DNA of 64,000 bases from Leucobacter chromiiresistens (lineage in GTDB: Bacteria; Actinomycetota; Actinomycetes; Actinomycetales; Microbacteriaceae), in NCBI RefSeq assembly GCF_001477055.1, contig NZ_LDRK01000028.1, positions 1-64,000 of the forward strand, in the 5' to 3' direction. Shown in pieces: positions 9,847-19,075 of this stretch. The notes below the pieces were generated by a model. It saw only the letters and a list, made by a program, of their open reading frames with translations. It was not told the origin of the DNA and did no database searches. Positions within the stretch are counted from its first letter, which is position 1, and each line of letters begins with the position of its first letter. A program made the position numbers and the translations under genes.

Positions 9847-10500
9847 TCAGGGCTCGCGCAGCCTCGCGACGAGCGCGGCCGCGCGTCGCGCTCGGGTCTC
9901 GGGCCGCACGGCGGTGGCGATCGGATGGAGGGCGCTGTAGCGGGCGCTGCGGCTGAGCGCATCGAAGGCGGAGCTCGCCGCCGCGTCGGCGGCGAGCGCG
10001 CTCGCGAGCTCCTCGGGCACGTCCATCGTCGCCGCCCCCGCGTACGCGCGCTCCCACCGGCCGTCGGCCCGCGCGCGCTCGACCTCCGCGCGCCCGCGCG
10101 GGCGCAGCCGCCCCTCGGCCTCGAGCCGGGCGATGATCTCGACGTTGCGCTGCGACCACATCGAGCGCGCGCGCCGCGGGGTGAAGCGCTGCAGAAAGGT
10201 GTCGGCGTCGCGGGACCGCTTCTGCCCGTCGATCCACCCGCTGCAGAGCGCCGCCTCGAGGGCCTGCTGGTAGCTCAGCGACGTCGGGGCGGTGGTGCCC
10301 TTCTTCGCGAGCACCACCCATCCGCCGTCGTGCGCGTCCTCGTGGGCTTCGAGCCACGCGCCCCACGCCGCGGCGTCGGCGAACACGGCGGGCTCGGCGA
10401 ACACGGCGGGCTCGACGAAGACGGCGGGCTCGGGCGCGCCCGAGGCGGCGCCCGCGTCGACCGCGCCCGCCGCGTCGGCTGGGCGCTCAGCCCGCGACAT
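9847..10500 (-). CDS. YdeI/OmpD-associated family protein
   Basis: YdeI-like protein, a family linked in enterobacteria to resistance to bacteriocins and antimicrobial peptides; its biochemical activity is not settled. Family landmarks: WGAWLEAHED, a G-G-W-V-V-L-AKKGT stretch, LSYQQALEAALCSGWIDGQK, the FTPRRARSMWSQRN motif and a C-terminal helical part with VPEELASAL. The N-terminal ~35 residues are low complexity and contain three near-copies of EPAVF, encoded by a short repeated GAACACGGCGGGCTCG-type unit (10379-10440). It overlaps the 3' end of the upstream quinone oxidoreductase gene by 14 bases and converges on the SDR gene nine bases away. Confidence 0.8.
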   Translation of the reverse strand: MSRAERPADAAGAVDAGAASGAPEPAVFVEPAVFAEPAVFADAAAWGAWLEAHEDAHDGGWVVLAKKGTTAPTSLSYQQALEAALCSGWIDGQKRSRDADTFLQRFTPRRARSMWSQRNVEIIARLEAEGRLRPRGRAEVERARADGRWERAYAGAATMDVPEELASALAADAAASSAFDALSRSARYSALHPIATAVRPETRARRAAALVARLREP

Positions 10501-11461
10501 CGAGGATCACCTTTCCGAGGTGCCCGCCCGCCCGCAGCATCTCATGCGCGCGGGCGGCGTCGGCGAGCGGCACTCGCGCGTGGACGGGCAGCGAGATCTC
10601 GCCGTTCTCGAGCAGCGGCCACACGAGCTCGGCGGTGCGTTCGAGGATGCGCTGCTTGTCGTGCGGTGCGCGCGAGCGCACGGTGGTGCCGATGACGCGC
10701 GCCCGCTTGCCCATGAGCGCGGCCACGTCGAGTTCGCCGGTGGCGCCGCCCAGGGTCCCGATGATGACGAGGCGGCCGAACTCCCGCAGCATCGCGACGT
10801 TGTCGCGCAGGGCGGGGCCGCCGACGATGTCGAGGATGATGTCTGCGCCGCCCGCGTCGCGCACCGCCGCCGCGACGTCGGTGGTGCGCCGGTTCCACGC
10901 TTCGGCGGCACCGAGGCGCCGCACCTCGGCGACAGCCTCGTCCGAGCCCACGGTGGTGAGCACGCGCGCTCCGAGCGAGCTCGCGAACTGGATCGCGAAG
11001 GTGCCGATGCCGCCGGTGCCGCCGTGCACCAGCACGGTCTGGGGCTCGGGGGCCGCTCCCCCGTCGCCGCCCGCGGGTTCCGCGCGCAGGCCGCCCTCGA
11101 TGACCAGGTTCGAGACGACGGTCGCCGCGACTTCGATGATGCCTCCCGCATCGGCGAGCGAGAGCGCGGGCGGCGCGGGCACGACCTGCGCTTCGGGCAC
11201 GGCCACGACCTCGGCGTAGCCGCCGCCGGCGAGCAGCGCCACGACCGGCTCGCCGGTGTCGCGGCGCCGCCCCGACACTTCGAGGCCCGGCAGATCGGAG
11301 GCCCCCGGGGGCGGCGGGTAGTGCCCCGCCGCCTGGGCGACGTCGGCACGGTTCACTCCCGCGGCGACGACGTCGATGAGGATCTCGCCCTCGCCCGCCA
11401 CCGGTTCGGGCAGATCGGCGAGTTCGAGTCGGTGGTCGTCGGTGATGGTGATGGCGCGCAT
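10487..11461 (-). CDS. Zinc-independent quinone oxidoreductase (MDR family)
   Basis: NADPH:quinone-reductase-like medium-chain dehydrogenase of 324 residues. The N-terminal GroES-like part contains GEILIDVVAAGVNRADV and GHYPPPPGASDLPGLEVSG. The Rossmann part carries VLVHGGTGGIGTFAIQFA, the nucleotide-binding glycine pattern of this family. The usual zinc-binding cysteines are absent, as in the quinone oxidoreductase branch. Likely reduces quinones or activated alkenes with NADPH; the true substrate cannot be read from sequence. It overlaps the YdeI-like gene and is 32 bases downstream of the FBP gene, so the three may share a transcript. Confidence 0.88.
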   Translation of the reverse strand: MRAITITDDHRLELADLPEPVAGEGEILIDVVAAGVNRADVAQAAGHYPPPPGASDLPGLEVSGRRRDTGEPVVALLAGGGYAEVVAVPEAQVVPAPPALSLADAGGIIEVAATVVSNLVIEGGLRAEPAGGDGGAAPEPQTVLVHGGTGGIGTFAIQFASSLGARVLTTVGSDEAVAEVRRLGAAEAWNRRTTDVAAAVRDAGGADIILDIVGGPALRDNVAMLREFGRLVIIGTLGGATGELDVAALMGKRARVIGTTVRSRAPHDKQRILERTAELVWPLLENGEISLPVHARVPLADAARAHEMLRAGGHLGKVILDVAG

Positions 11462-11493
11462 GGCTCAACGCTAGACCCGGGCGCGCGCCGCCG

Positions 11494-11988
11494 CTAGCGC
11501 CCGGTGACCAGCATGTCGGCGAAACCGGCCACCCGCTGCTGCAGCCGCTCGATGCGGCGCCGCCGGTCGGCATCCATGTCGAAGCCGTCGTAGGGGGCGG
11601 GCGGATCGGCGCGGACCACCCAGGAGCACTGGAAGTTGCGGCACAGCAGGGTGCCCACGGTGTTGCCGCGCCGGCCCGATTCGCCGACGCGCCGTGCGGA
11701 GAAGAAGACCACCTCGTTGATGAGGCGCGGATCGCGGCACCACTCGCAGATCTGCCGCCGCTGGGGCGACGCGTTCGACTGCCGCAGCAGCACGCCGGTC
11801 GGGGTGCCGTCGGGAGCGGGGAGCACGGCGTAGGCGCGCCCCGCGAACTTCGGGTCGTGCCAGCCGAGGTAGTCGAGCGAGTCCCAGTCGCGGGTGTCGA
11901 GGTCGTCGGGCAGCCCGGCGACGGAGACCTCTTTGCGGGAGGCGTTGACGAAGCTGGAGCGGATGGTGTCTGCGGTGAGCGGAAGCAT
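11494..11988 (-). CDS. FBP-domain zinc-finger protein
   Basis: Small protein with the C-terminal treble-clef zinc-binding domain of the bacterial FBP (fibronectin/EF-G-binding-related) family. The zinc site is visible as CEWCRDPRL and, ~40 residues later, LLCRNFQCSW: four cysteines in two pairs. Actinobacterial members are related to EF-G-binding proteins that affect fusidic-acid sensitivity, so a ribosome/EF-G role is possible but inferred. Start: ATG at 11988 (MLPLTAD) with AGGAC upstream; an ATG at 12015 has no SD. Divergent from the flavoprotein gene across ~320 bp. Confidence 0.75.
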   Translation of the reverse strand: MLPLTADTIRSSFVNASRKEVSVAGLPDDLDTRDWDSLDYLGWHDPKFAGRAYAVLPAPDGTPTGVLLRQSNASPQRRQICEWCRDPRLINEVVFFSARRVGESGRRGNTVGTLLCRNFQCSWVVRADPPAPYDGFDMDADRRRRIERLQQRVAGFADMLVTGR

Positions 11989-12311
11989 GGGTGTGTCCTG
12001 TTCGAACGGGGGCATTCGGCGGCCGGGGCGCCGGACGTCGGCCGGGCGCCAGCCGGGCGTCGCGTCGCTCAGTGGCGCGACTCGAGATGCCCGGGGATGG
12101 GTGGGAGGGTTCGCACCCTGAGACGGGTGCGGGCGCGGCTCGGCGGGGCCGCGGTACGCGGCACGCGTCGCCGAGCGGCGGAATCAGCTGTCGAGGGCGA
12201 GGATTCCGCCGACGACCTCCCCACGCCCCAGGGGCATTCGCTGCGCATCGTTCACCCGGCAACGGTAGCATGCGGATCGGGAGAGCACCGCTGCGATCGA
12301 GAAGGAGCACC

Positions 12312-13790
12312 ATGTCCGCTGAGTACGACGTCATCGTGATCGGAGCCGGCCCCGTCGGCGAGAACGTGGCCGACCGCGCCGTGCAGGGCGGCCTCACGGT
12401 CGCTCTGGTCGAGTCCGAGCTCGTGGGCGGCGAGTGCTCCTACTGGGCGTGCATGCCCTCGAAGGCGCTGCTGCGCTCCGGCGAGGCCGTGCGCGCCGCC
12501 GAGCGGCTCGACGGCGCGAAGCAGGCCGTCAGCGGCTCGGTCGACGTCGCCGCCGTGCTGCGCCGACGCGACTCGTTCACGAGCCGGTGGGACGACTCCG
12601 GGCAGGTCGAGTGGGTGGCGGGCGCGGGCATCGAGCTGGTGCGGGGCCACGGCGTCATCTCGGGCGAGCGGGAGGTCACGGTGCGCACGGCGGAGAGCGG
12701 CGCGACCGCCGACGCCCCCGAGGCGGGCACGGTGCTCCGGGCGCGCCACGCCGTCGTCGTGGCGACCGGCTCGGCGGCGCTGCTGCCCGATATCGACGGG
12801 TTGGCCGAGGCGAGCCCCTGGACGAACCGCGAGGCGACGAGCACCGAGGTGATCCCGCCCCGCCTCGCGATCGTCGGCGGGGGCGTGATCGCCTCGGAGC
12901 TCGCGACGGCCTTCGCCTCACTCGGCTCGCAGGTGACCGTGCTCGCGCGGAGCGGGCTGCTCTCGGGCCAGGAGCCCTTCGCGGGCGAGCTCGTGGGCGA
13001 CGCGCTGCGCGAGCTCGGCGTCGACCTGCGCCTCGACACCTCCCCGGCCTCTGTCGAGCGCGGCGACGACGGGGTCGTGCGCATCACGACCGACGGCGGC
13101 GATACGGTCGAGGCCGACGAGATCCTCGTTGCAACCGGCCGCGTGCCCCGCACGTCGGATCTCGGCCTCGACAGCGTCGGCCTGGAACCGGGAGCTTGGC
13201 TCGACACCGACGACACACTGCTCGTGCTGGGCGCCGACGGATCGCCGCTCCCCGGCGAGTGGCTGTACGCCGTCGGAGACGCGAACCACCGGGCGCTGCT
13301 GACGCATCAGGGCAAGTACCAGGCCCGAGCGGCGGGCGATGCGATCGCGGCCCGCGCGAACGGCACCCGGCTGCGCGACGAGCCCTGGGGCCGGCACGCG
13401 GCCACCGCGGATCACGCGGCGGTGCCGCAGGTCACGTTCACCGACCCGCCGATCGCGTCCGTCGGATTGACCGCTGCGGCAGCCGAGAAGCAGGGCCTCA
13501 GCACTCGCGTCGTCGACTTCGAGCTCGGCGACATCGCGGGGGCGAGCCTGCACGCCGACGGCTACCGCGGCACGGCGCGCATGGTCGTCGACGAGGATCG
13601 CGGGGTGCTCGTCGGGGTGACCTTCGCCGGCCCCGACGTGCACGAGCTCGTCCACTCGGCCACGGTCGCCATCGTCGGCGAGGTGCCGCTCGAGCGGCTG
13701 TGGCACGCCGTGCCGTCGTACCCGACGATCAGCGAGATCTGGCTGCGGCTGCTCGAGTCCTACGGGCGGTCGAACGACCGGCTGGCGTAG
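12312..13790 (+). CDS. FAD-dependent pyridine nucleotide-disulfide oxidoreductase
   Basis: Flavoprotein of the dihydrolipoamide dehydrogenase/mercuric reductase class, 492 residues. FAD-binding VIVIGAGPVGENVA at the N-terminus, redox-active disulfide in GECSYWACMPSK (Cys42, Cys47), NAD-binding LAIVGGGVIASELATAFA, and a C-terminal dimerisation domain ending in HAVPSYPTISEIWLRLLE, which carries the catalytic-base His-Pro region in altered form (normal HxHPTxSE, here HAVPSYPTISE). No lipoyl partner genes are nearby, so a general disulfide/quinone reductase is more likely than the pyruvate dehydrogenase E3. Start has GAAGGAG seven bases upstream. The ~320-bp gap before it holds the divergent promoters; I see no further gene there. 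Confidence 0.88.
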   Translation: MSAEYDVIVIGAGPVGENVADRAVQGGLTVALVESELVGGECSYWACMPSKALLRSGEAVRAAERLDGAKQAVSGSVDVAAVLRRRDSFTSRWDDSGQVEWVAGAGIELVRGHGVISGEREVTVRTAESGATADAPEAGTVLRARHAVVVATGSAALLPDIDGLAEASPWTNREATSTEVIPPRLAIVGGGVIASELATAFASLGSQVTVLARSGLLSGQEPFAGELVGDALRELGVDLRLDTSPASVERGDDGVVRITTDGGDTVEADEILVATGRVPRTSDLGLDSVGLEPGAWLDTDDTLLVLGADGSPLPGEWLYAVGDANHRALLTHQGKYQARAAGDAIAARANGTRLRDEPWGRHAATADHAAVPQVTFTDPPIASVGLTAAAAEKQGLSTRVVDFELGDIAGASLHADGYRGTARMVVDEDRGVLVGVTFAGPDVHELVHSATVAIVGEVPLERLWHAVPSYPTISEIWLRLLESYGRSNDRLA

Positions 13791-13812
13791 CCCCGCGATC
13801 CGGCGCCCTCGC

Positions 13813-15033
13813 TCACGCCTCGGCGCTCGGCGCCCCGGGGCTCGGCAGCCCGTCCGCGGGCTCGGCGGCGCCCGTCTCCGCGGCGAGCGGCCGCTCCCCC
13901 GGGGGCAGCCGCTTCATGTCCTGCGCCGGGAAGACGACCTTCTGCACGATGATGATGACGCTCGCAGCGACCGGGATCGCGACGAGCGCGCCGAGGATGC
14001 CGCCGAGCGCGCCGCCGCCGACCGCGGCGATCACCACGAGCGAGCCGGGCACGGCGACGGCGCGGCTCATGATGCGCGGGCTGAGCACGTACGCCTCGAT
14101 CTGCATGTAGACGAGGTAGTAGATGCCCGCCGTGAGGGCCGTCATCGGCGAGTTCACCAGGCAGACCGCGGTGATGATGATCGACGCGCTCAGCGTGCCG
14201 ACGAGCGGGATCAGCGATCCGACGAACGCGATGAGCGCCAGCAGCGCCGGCAGCGGGGCGTCGATGATGCTGAGGAAGACGAGGCTCAGCACGCCGTTGC
14301 AGAGCGCGAGACTCACCTGACCGATCACGTAGCGGCCCACGGCGCCCGACACGTCTTCCAGCAGTTCGCGGAAGCGGGGGCGGTGGTAGGCGGGCACGAA
14401 GCGCACGGCGAGGCGCTTCATGGCGCGCATGGAGGCCATGAAGTAGAGGGTCAGGATCAGCACGATGATGACGCCCGTCACCCCGCCCGCGATGCCCGCG
14501 CCGACCGCGACGATGCCGCCGCCGATCTCGCCCAGGTTCGTCGGATCCTGCAGGAAGTCGAGGGCGCCCGAGATGGCGCTGTCGAAATCGGTGCCGAGCT
14601 GGCCGGTGAGCCAGGCGTACCAGTCGGAGTGCACGATGTCGTCGACCATCTGCGGGGCGTTCTCGACGAGATTGGTGATCTGCTGCACGAGCACGGGCAC
14701 GATCGCGAGCAGCACGCCCGCGAACGCGAGCAGCACCCCGCCGACCACGACCGCGACGGCTGCGGGCCGCGGTAGCCTGCGCTCGATGCGCGAGACGACC
14801 GGATCGAGTCCGAGCGAGAGGAAGAGGGCGACGCCCACGTAGACGAGCACCGTGCCGAGCTGCCCGATGATCGCGCCGATGAGCAGGGCGACGAGCACGC
14901 CGAGCGCGCCGAGCAGGCCGAACGTGAAGGGATTGATGCGCGCGCCGTTGCCCCACGGGATGTACCCCGGGCTCGACACGGCCTTGCTCGGCCCCTCTTC
15001 GCCACTCTCTTTCGCAGCCCACCACCGCAGCAT
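13813..15033 (-). CDS. AI-2E family transporter
   Basis: Membrane exporter family (TqsA/YdiK type; some members are sodium/proton-coupled antiporters or export AI-2), about 406 residues. Hydrophobic pairs lie at the N-terminus (LLGALGVLVALLIGAIIG and VLVYVGVALFLSLGLDPV), a central soluble section follows, and four to five C-terminal helices include the conserved PLVGTLSASIIITAV and LSPRIMSRAVAVPG motifs. I chose ATG 15033, which has GGAGGGG seven bases upstream, over an ORF start at 15087. Substrate cannot be told. It is convergent with the flavoprotein gene. Confidence 0.88.
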   Translation of the reverse strand: MLRWWAAKESGEEGPSKAVSSPGYIPWGNGARINPFTFGLLGALGVLVALLIGAIIGQLGTVLVYVGVALFLSLGLDPVVSRIERRLPRPAAVAVVVGGVLLAFAGVLLAIVPVLVQQITNLVENAPQMVDDIVHSDWYAWLTGQLGTDFDSAISGALDFLQDPTNLGEIGGGIVAVGAGIAGGVTGVIIVLILTLYFMASMRAMKRLAVRFVPAYHRPRFRELLEDVSGAVGRYVIGQVSLALCNGVLSLVFLSIIDAPLPALLALIAFVGSLIPLVGTLSASIIITAVCLVNSPMTALTAGIYYLVYMQIEAYVLSPRIMSRAVAVPGSLVVIAAVGGGALGGILGALVAIPVAASVIIIVQKVVFPAQDMKRLPPGERPLAAETGAAEPADGLPSPGAPSAEA

Positions 15034-15130
15034 GTCGTTCCCCTCCGTCGGGGTGCCGCGCAGCGCCACCCGGTGCCAGTCGACCACTCGGCGGGGTGCG
15101 GGTCAAGCTCATCCCGTCGTGGGTCGCCGC

Positions 15131-15373
15131 GTGTCGCGCTACCGTGGGCCGCACGCGCGCCAGCCGGGGTACGCGCGCGACGGCAAGGTCGTCGTGTTCT
15201 TCCGCAGCGGGCAGATGGACGCGCTGCGCTACTCGACGTTCGGAGTGAGCCCGCAGGCGGCCCTCGACGAGGAGAGCGGCCTCTGGCCCACCTCGTACGC
15301 GCTCATCGATCCGACGGACGCGGCCCGGTCGGCGCTCGCCGACGTCGTGCGGCGCGCGGGCGCGAACGACTGA
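15131..15373 (+). pseudogene. Remnant of a DUF1801-like gene
   Basis: Open frame of ~80 codons whose product contains ARDGKVVVFFRSGQMDALRY, TFGVSPQAALDEESGLWPTS and a C-terminal Asp/Ala-rich helix. This is the pattern of the C-terminal two-thirds of small DUF1801/YdhG-like proteins. The expected N-terminal third is missing: upstream sequence is taken by the AI-2E gene start and shows no matching reading. A GTG at 15131 could still allow translation. Most likely a 5'-truncated remnant; family assignment is from memory of the motif pattern. Confidence 0.45.
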
Positions 15374-15394
15374 CGCCGCTCCGGTGTCGCCCGC

Positions 15395-15465
15395 CGGGTG
15401 AAAGCGGGGGTGAAAACCGAGGCTTCGCGCCTGAGCGTCGCCCCGACTCGGCTATCTTTCACCCG
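15395..15465. promoter_or_regulatory. Inverted repeat upstream of surface-protein gene
   Basis: A perfect 10-bp inverted repeat, CGGGTGAAAG (15395-15404) and CTTTCACCCG (15456-15465), 51 bases apart, with a further near-copy GGGGTGAAAA at 15407-15416. It lies 85-155 bases before the start of the surface-protein gene at 15549. It could be a regulator-binding pair or the terminator/processing element of the remnant gene before it. Confidence 0.3.
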
Positions 15466-15548
15466 GGGGACGTGAGTGATCACGGTCAATTCACTGTTGA
15501 AGCAGGCATGAAGATCACTCAACATGTCGCACGGGTATCTGGGAGCAC

Positions 15549-18500
15549 ATGTTGTCATCATTTCGCGTGCCGCGCGCACGCACGAATCGCCTGCGATCTC
15601 GCGCCGGGCGCGCGATCGCCATCGCCGCGACGGCCGCCGTCGCCTTCTCGGGCCTGGTGATCGGCTCGGCGGAGCCCGCAGCCGCCGCCGTCGAGAACAT
15701 CCAGTTCGAAACCCCGAACAACAATCTCGTGACGCTCGGCGACCTCGCGAGCCGCTCGCAGCGCGGCCCGGTCAGCATCAGCGGCATCGGACCGTACACC
15801 GTGCGCGGCACCGACGCGAAGTCGGGCCAGCCCTACGAGTTCGTGACCGACTGGAACTACTCGGCCACCAACATCGGCTGGCAGCGCGAGAGCGACGAGC
15901 GCGCCAGCTCGATGACGTTCGGCTCCGCGACGAACGTCCCCTTCCTGGGCCGCACCGGCGCTCTGCAGCTGACCTCGGGCGGCAGCTGCAACAACAACAA
16001 CACGTTCGGCGGGCTCACCACCTACTGCTCCGCGTTCGGTCCGGAGGTCTACTCGCAGCCCTTCACCGCGACGGACGGACAGGCGGTCTCCTTCGACTGG
16101 GCGGCGCAGCGCGTCAGCGACGACTACGAGATCTACGCGTACCTGGTGCGCGTGGACGGTCAGGGGTACGGCACGCCGGCCGATCACACGCTGATCGCGT
16201 ACGGCCGCGGCGGCACGCAGAACTGGACGACGTCGAGCAAGAAGATCCCCGCCGACGGCACCTACCGGTTCCGCTTCGTCAACGGCACGTACGACCAGAC
16301 CGGCGGCTTCGCCATCGGCTCGAACATGTACATCGACAACGTGCTCAAGCTCGGTCAGGCGAACCCGATCGACTTCGGGCAGCTCTCCGACCGGGTCGTC
16401 GCCGACGGCCCGCTCACGGTCAGCGCGACGGCGCCGGGCGGCGCCGTGACCTTCAGCACGAGCACCACCTCGATCTGCGCGGTGAACGGCAGCACGGTCA
16501 CCTTCACCGGCAACGTGGGCACCTGCACCATCGTGGCCAACCAGGCCGGCGGCGGCGAGTACGTACCCGCCGAAACCACCCCGCAGTCCTTCCGCGTGCT
16601 CGCGGCGCGCACCGCGCCCGTCAACGCCGGCGCGCCCTTCATGACGGGAGCCGCGAGCGAGGGCGACACCATCTCGTTCAACGAGGGCACCTGGCTCGAC
16701 GGCGGCTCGCCGATCACGGCGACGCGCGTGCAGTGGACGCAGTCGGTGAACGGCGGCCCGGCGACGCCGATCGCCGGTGCGACGGGTGACTCCTGCTACC
16801 TCGTCGACTCCCCCGGCAGCCAGCTGCGCGTGAGCGTCACGAAGGTGAATGCGATCGGCGAGACCACCTCGGTGTCGACGCCGCTCAACGGCTTCGTGTG
16901 CGGCGCCCCCGCCGCGCCGGTGTGGACGCCGCAGTCGCTCGGCGATCCCATCGCCGGGAACGCCGTCTCCGTGACCTTCACCGCGAGCGGCGCGACCAAG
17001 CCGACCTACTCCGTCGTCGACGGCGCCCTGCCCGCGGGTCTCGCGCTCAACGCCGCGACCGGCGTCGTGTCGGGCACCCCGACCGAGGCCGGCGCGTACT
17101 CGTTCACGCTGCGCGCGACGAACCCGACCGGCACCGCCGATCTCGAGGTCTCGGGCACCGTCAACGCGGCTCCCGGCGCGATCACCGGCGCACCCGACGC
17201 CTTCGTCGTCGGCGAGCCCGCAGCCGGCGCCGTCGCCGCGACCGGCACCCCCGCACCCAGCTTCACCGTCACGGCGGGCGCACTGCCCGCCGGCGTGACG
17301 CTCGATCCGGCGACCGGGGCCTTCACCGGCACGCCGACCACGGCGGGCGAGTACGCCTTCACCGTGACCGCATCGAACGGCATCGGCACGGCGACGACGC
17401 GCGAGTTCACGGGCACCGTCGAGGAGGCGCCGAACTGGAGCATCGCCGTCGGCTGGGCTCCCGAGGTGGGCGAAGCGCTCGACGTGACCTTCACCGCGAC
17501 CGGCACCCCGGCGCCGACGTACTCGATCAGCGCGGGCGCACTGCCCGCGGGGCTCACGCTCGACGCGGCGACCGGCCGCATCAGCGGCACGCCGACCGAG
17601 GCCGGGCCGTACTCGTTCGTGATCCTCGCGACGAACACGCAGGGCACGCAGGGGCTCAACGTCTCGGGCACCGTCGTCGCCGCGCCGGGCGCGATCACCG
17701 GGGATCCCGGGCACTGGATCGTCGGTGCGGGCGCGACCGGAACGCTGCAGGCCGCCGGCACCCCCGCTCCGGTGTACCTGGTGACCGCGGGCGAGCTGCC
17801 GCAGGGCGTCTCGCTCAACCCGATCACGGGCGCGTTCAGCGGTTCGCCGACGACGGCGGGCGAGTACGCGTTCACCGTCACCGCGACCAATGGCGTCGGC
17901 GCCGATGCGACGCGCGAGTTCTCGGGCGTCGTCGACCAGGCCCCGGTCTGGAACGCGCACGAGGGCCTCGCGCTGCAGACCGGCGTCGACGTCTCGACGA
18001 CGTTCACCGCTTCGGGCACGCCGACTCCGACGTACTCGATCCTGGCCGGCTCGCTGCCCGAAGGGCTGACGCTGAACGAGACCACCGGCGAGATCACCGG
18101 CACGCCGACCGCTCCGGGCTCCTACTCGGTGACGCTGGGCGCGTCGAACGGCATCGGCGATCCCGTGCCGCTCGAGCTCACCGGCGTCGTGACCGACGCG
18201 CCCGTCTGGGTCGACCGCACCATCGGAGACCTGCGCGTGGGCGCCGCGTTCACGGACGGCGTCTTCGCTCAGGGCACCCCCGCGGCGACCTACTCGGTCA
18301 CCTCGGGCACCCTTCCCGCGGGGCTCAGCCTGAACGAGCTCACCGGCGCCATCACCGGCACGCCGACGCAGTCGGGCGCGTTCGCGTTCACCATCACCGC
18401 GTCGAACGGCGTCGGCGAGGCGATCGCGCAGGAGTTCACGGGCACCGTCGTGAAGTCGCCGGTGCAGACCCCCGGCTCCACGGTGAAGCTGCCCCAGCTG

Positions 18501-18926
18501 CAGCAGGGCACGTACGTCGAGGTCGATCTGAGCGAGGGCGTCGATTCCGACCCGGCGCCGACGTATCTCGTCACCAGTGGCGCGCTGCCCGAGGGGCTCA
18601 GCCTCGACCCGGTGACGGGCATCCTGAGCGGCACCCCGCTGCACGAGGGACCGTACTCGTTCATCATCACGGTCGACAACGGCACCGGTGAGCTGCTCAC
18701 CTTCGCGTTCGAGGGCTACGTGGACGCTGCGGACGCCGCCGCGCCCGCTCCCGCGGCGCCCGGTGATGCCGCCGCACCCGCCGGCAACGGCACCGGATCG
18801 GGCGGCGGCCTCGTCGCCACCGGTGCGGACGCGGCTCCCGCAGCCCTCCTCGGCGGCGCACTGCTGCTGATGGGCGGGCTGGTCGGCGGGCTCGCGCTGG
18901 CGCTGCGCCGCCGCCGCGTCGGCTGA
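15549..18926 (+). CDS. Secreted surface protein with seven putative-Ig (He_PIG) repeats
   Basis: 1125-residue exported protein. Signal peptide: Arg-rich start, hydrophobic AIAIAATAAVAFSGLVIG, cleavage after an AxA near EPAAAAVE. Residues ~45-260 form a beta-rich, Asn-containing domain. From ~455 on there are seven repeats of ~85 residues, each with the He_PIG signature (T-Y-S-x-x-x-G-x-LP-x-G-L-x-L-x-x-x-TG-x-x-x-GTPT-x-x-G-x-Y-x-F). The C-terminus is a Gly/Ala/Pro linker, LVATG at about residue 1088, a hydrophobic helix and RRRR. LVATG is not the standard LPXTG and may be a class E-type or non-functional sorting signal. Start ATG follows GGGAG closely. Likely an adhesin or stalk protein. Confidence 0.85.
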   Translation: MLSSFRVPRARTNRLRSRAGRAIAIAATAAVAFSGLVIGSAEPAAAAVENIQFETPNNNLVTLGDLASRSQRGPVSISGIGPYTVRGTDAKSGQPYEFVTDWNYSATNIGWQRESDERASSMTFGSATNVPFLGRTGALQLTSGGSCNNNNTFGGLTTYCSAFGPEVYSQPFTATDGQAVSFDWAAQRVSDDYEIYAYLVRVDGQGYGTPADHTLIAYGRGGTQNWTTSSKKIPADGTYRFRFVNGTYDQTGGFAIGSNMYIDNVLKLGQANPIDFGQLSDRVVADGPLTVSATAPGGAVTFSTSTTSICAVNGSTVTFTGNVGTCTIVANQAGGGEYVPAETTPQSFRVLAARTAPVNAGAPFMTGAASEGDTISFNEGTWLDGGSPITATRVQWTQSVNGGPATPIAGATGDSCYLVDSPGSQLRVSVTKVNAIGETTSVSTPLNGFVCGAPAAPVWTPQSLGDPIAGNAVSVTFTASGATKPTYSVVDGALPAGLALNAATGVVSGTPTEAGAYSFTLRATNPTGTADLEVSGTVNAAPGAITGAPDAFVVGEPAAGAVAATGTPAPSFTVTAGALPAGVTLDPATGAFTGTPTTAGEYAFTVTASNGIGTATTREFTGTVEEAPNWSIAVGWAPEVGEALDVTFTATGTPAPTYSISAGALPAGLTLDAATGRISGTPTEAGPYSFVILATNTQGTQGLNVSGTVVAAPGAITGDPGHWIVGAGATGTLQAAGTPAPVYLVTAGELPQGVSLNPITGAFSGSPTTAGEYAFTVTATNGVGADATREFSGVVDQAPVWNAHEGLALQTGVDVSTTFTASGTPTPTYSILAGSLPEGLTLNETTGEITGTPTAPGSYSVTLGASNGIGDPVPLELTGVVTDAPVWVDRTIGDLRVGAAFTDGVFAQGTPAATYSVTSGTLPAGLSLNELTGAITGTPTQSGAFAFTITASNGVGEAIAQEFTGTVVKSPVQTPGSTVKLPQLQQGTYVEVDLSEGVDSDPAPTYLVTSGALPEGLSLDPVTGILSGTPLHEGPYSFIITVDNGTGELLTFAFEGYVDAADAAAPAPAAPGDAAAPAGNGTGSGGGLVATGADAAPAALLGGALLLMGGLVGGLALALRRRRVG

Positions 18927-18963
18927 GCCCGGCGCTCGGCTCGCACCGCACCGCGCGTGAGTG

Positions 18964-19002
18964 ACGCAGCCCCCGGATCCGCTCAGGGTCCGGGGGCTGC
19001 GT
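18964..19002. terminator. Strong stem-loop after surface-protein gene
   Basis: Perfect 14-bp stem: ACGCAGCCCCCGGA (18964-18977) pairs with TCCGGGGGCTGCGT (18989-19002), with an 11-base loop. It sits 38 bases after the plus-strand stop and 74 bases beyond the end of the convergent protease gene. There is no T-run, as is common for terminators in high-GC actinobacteria, and it can work in both directions. Confidence 0.75.
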
Positions 19003-19010
19003 CGTGCGCG

Positions 19011-19075
19011 CGCTCCGAGCGCCTGCACGCCGCACGCGCTCCGAGCGCCTGCACGCCGCACCCGCTCCGAGCGCC
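19011..19075. repeat. 26-bp tandem repeat, 2.5 copies
   Basis: Unit CGCTCCGAGCGCCTGCACGC plus CGCAC(G/C) repeated at 19011, 19037 and (partial, 13 bases) 19063. Each unit contains the palindrome GCTCCGAGC-like core. It fills the space between the terminator and the stop codon of the minus-strand protease gene. Confidence 0.85.
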
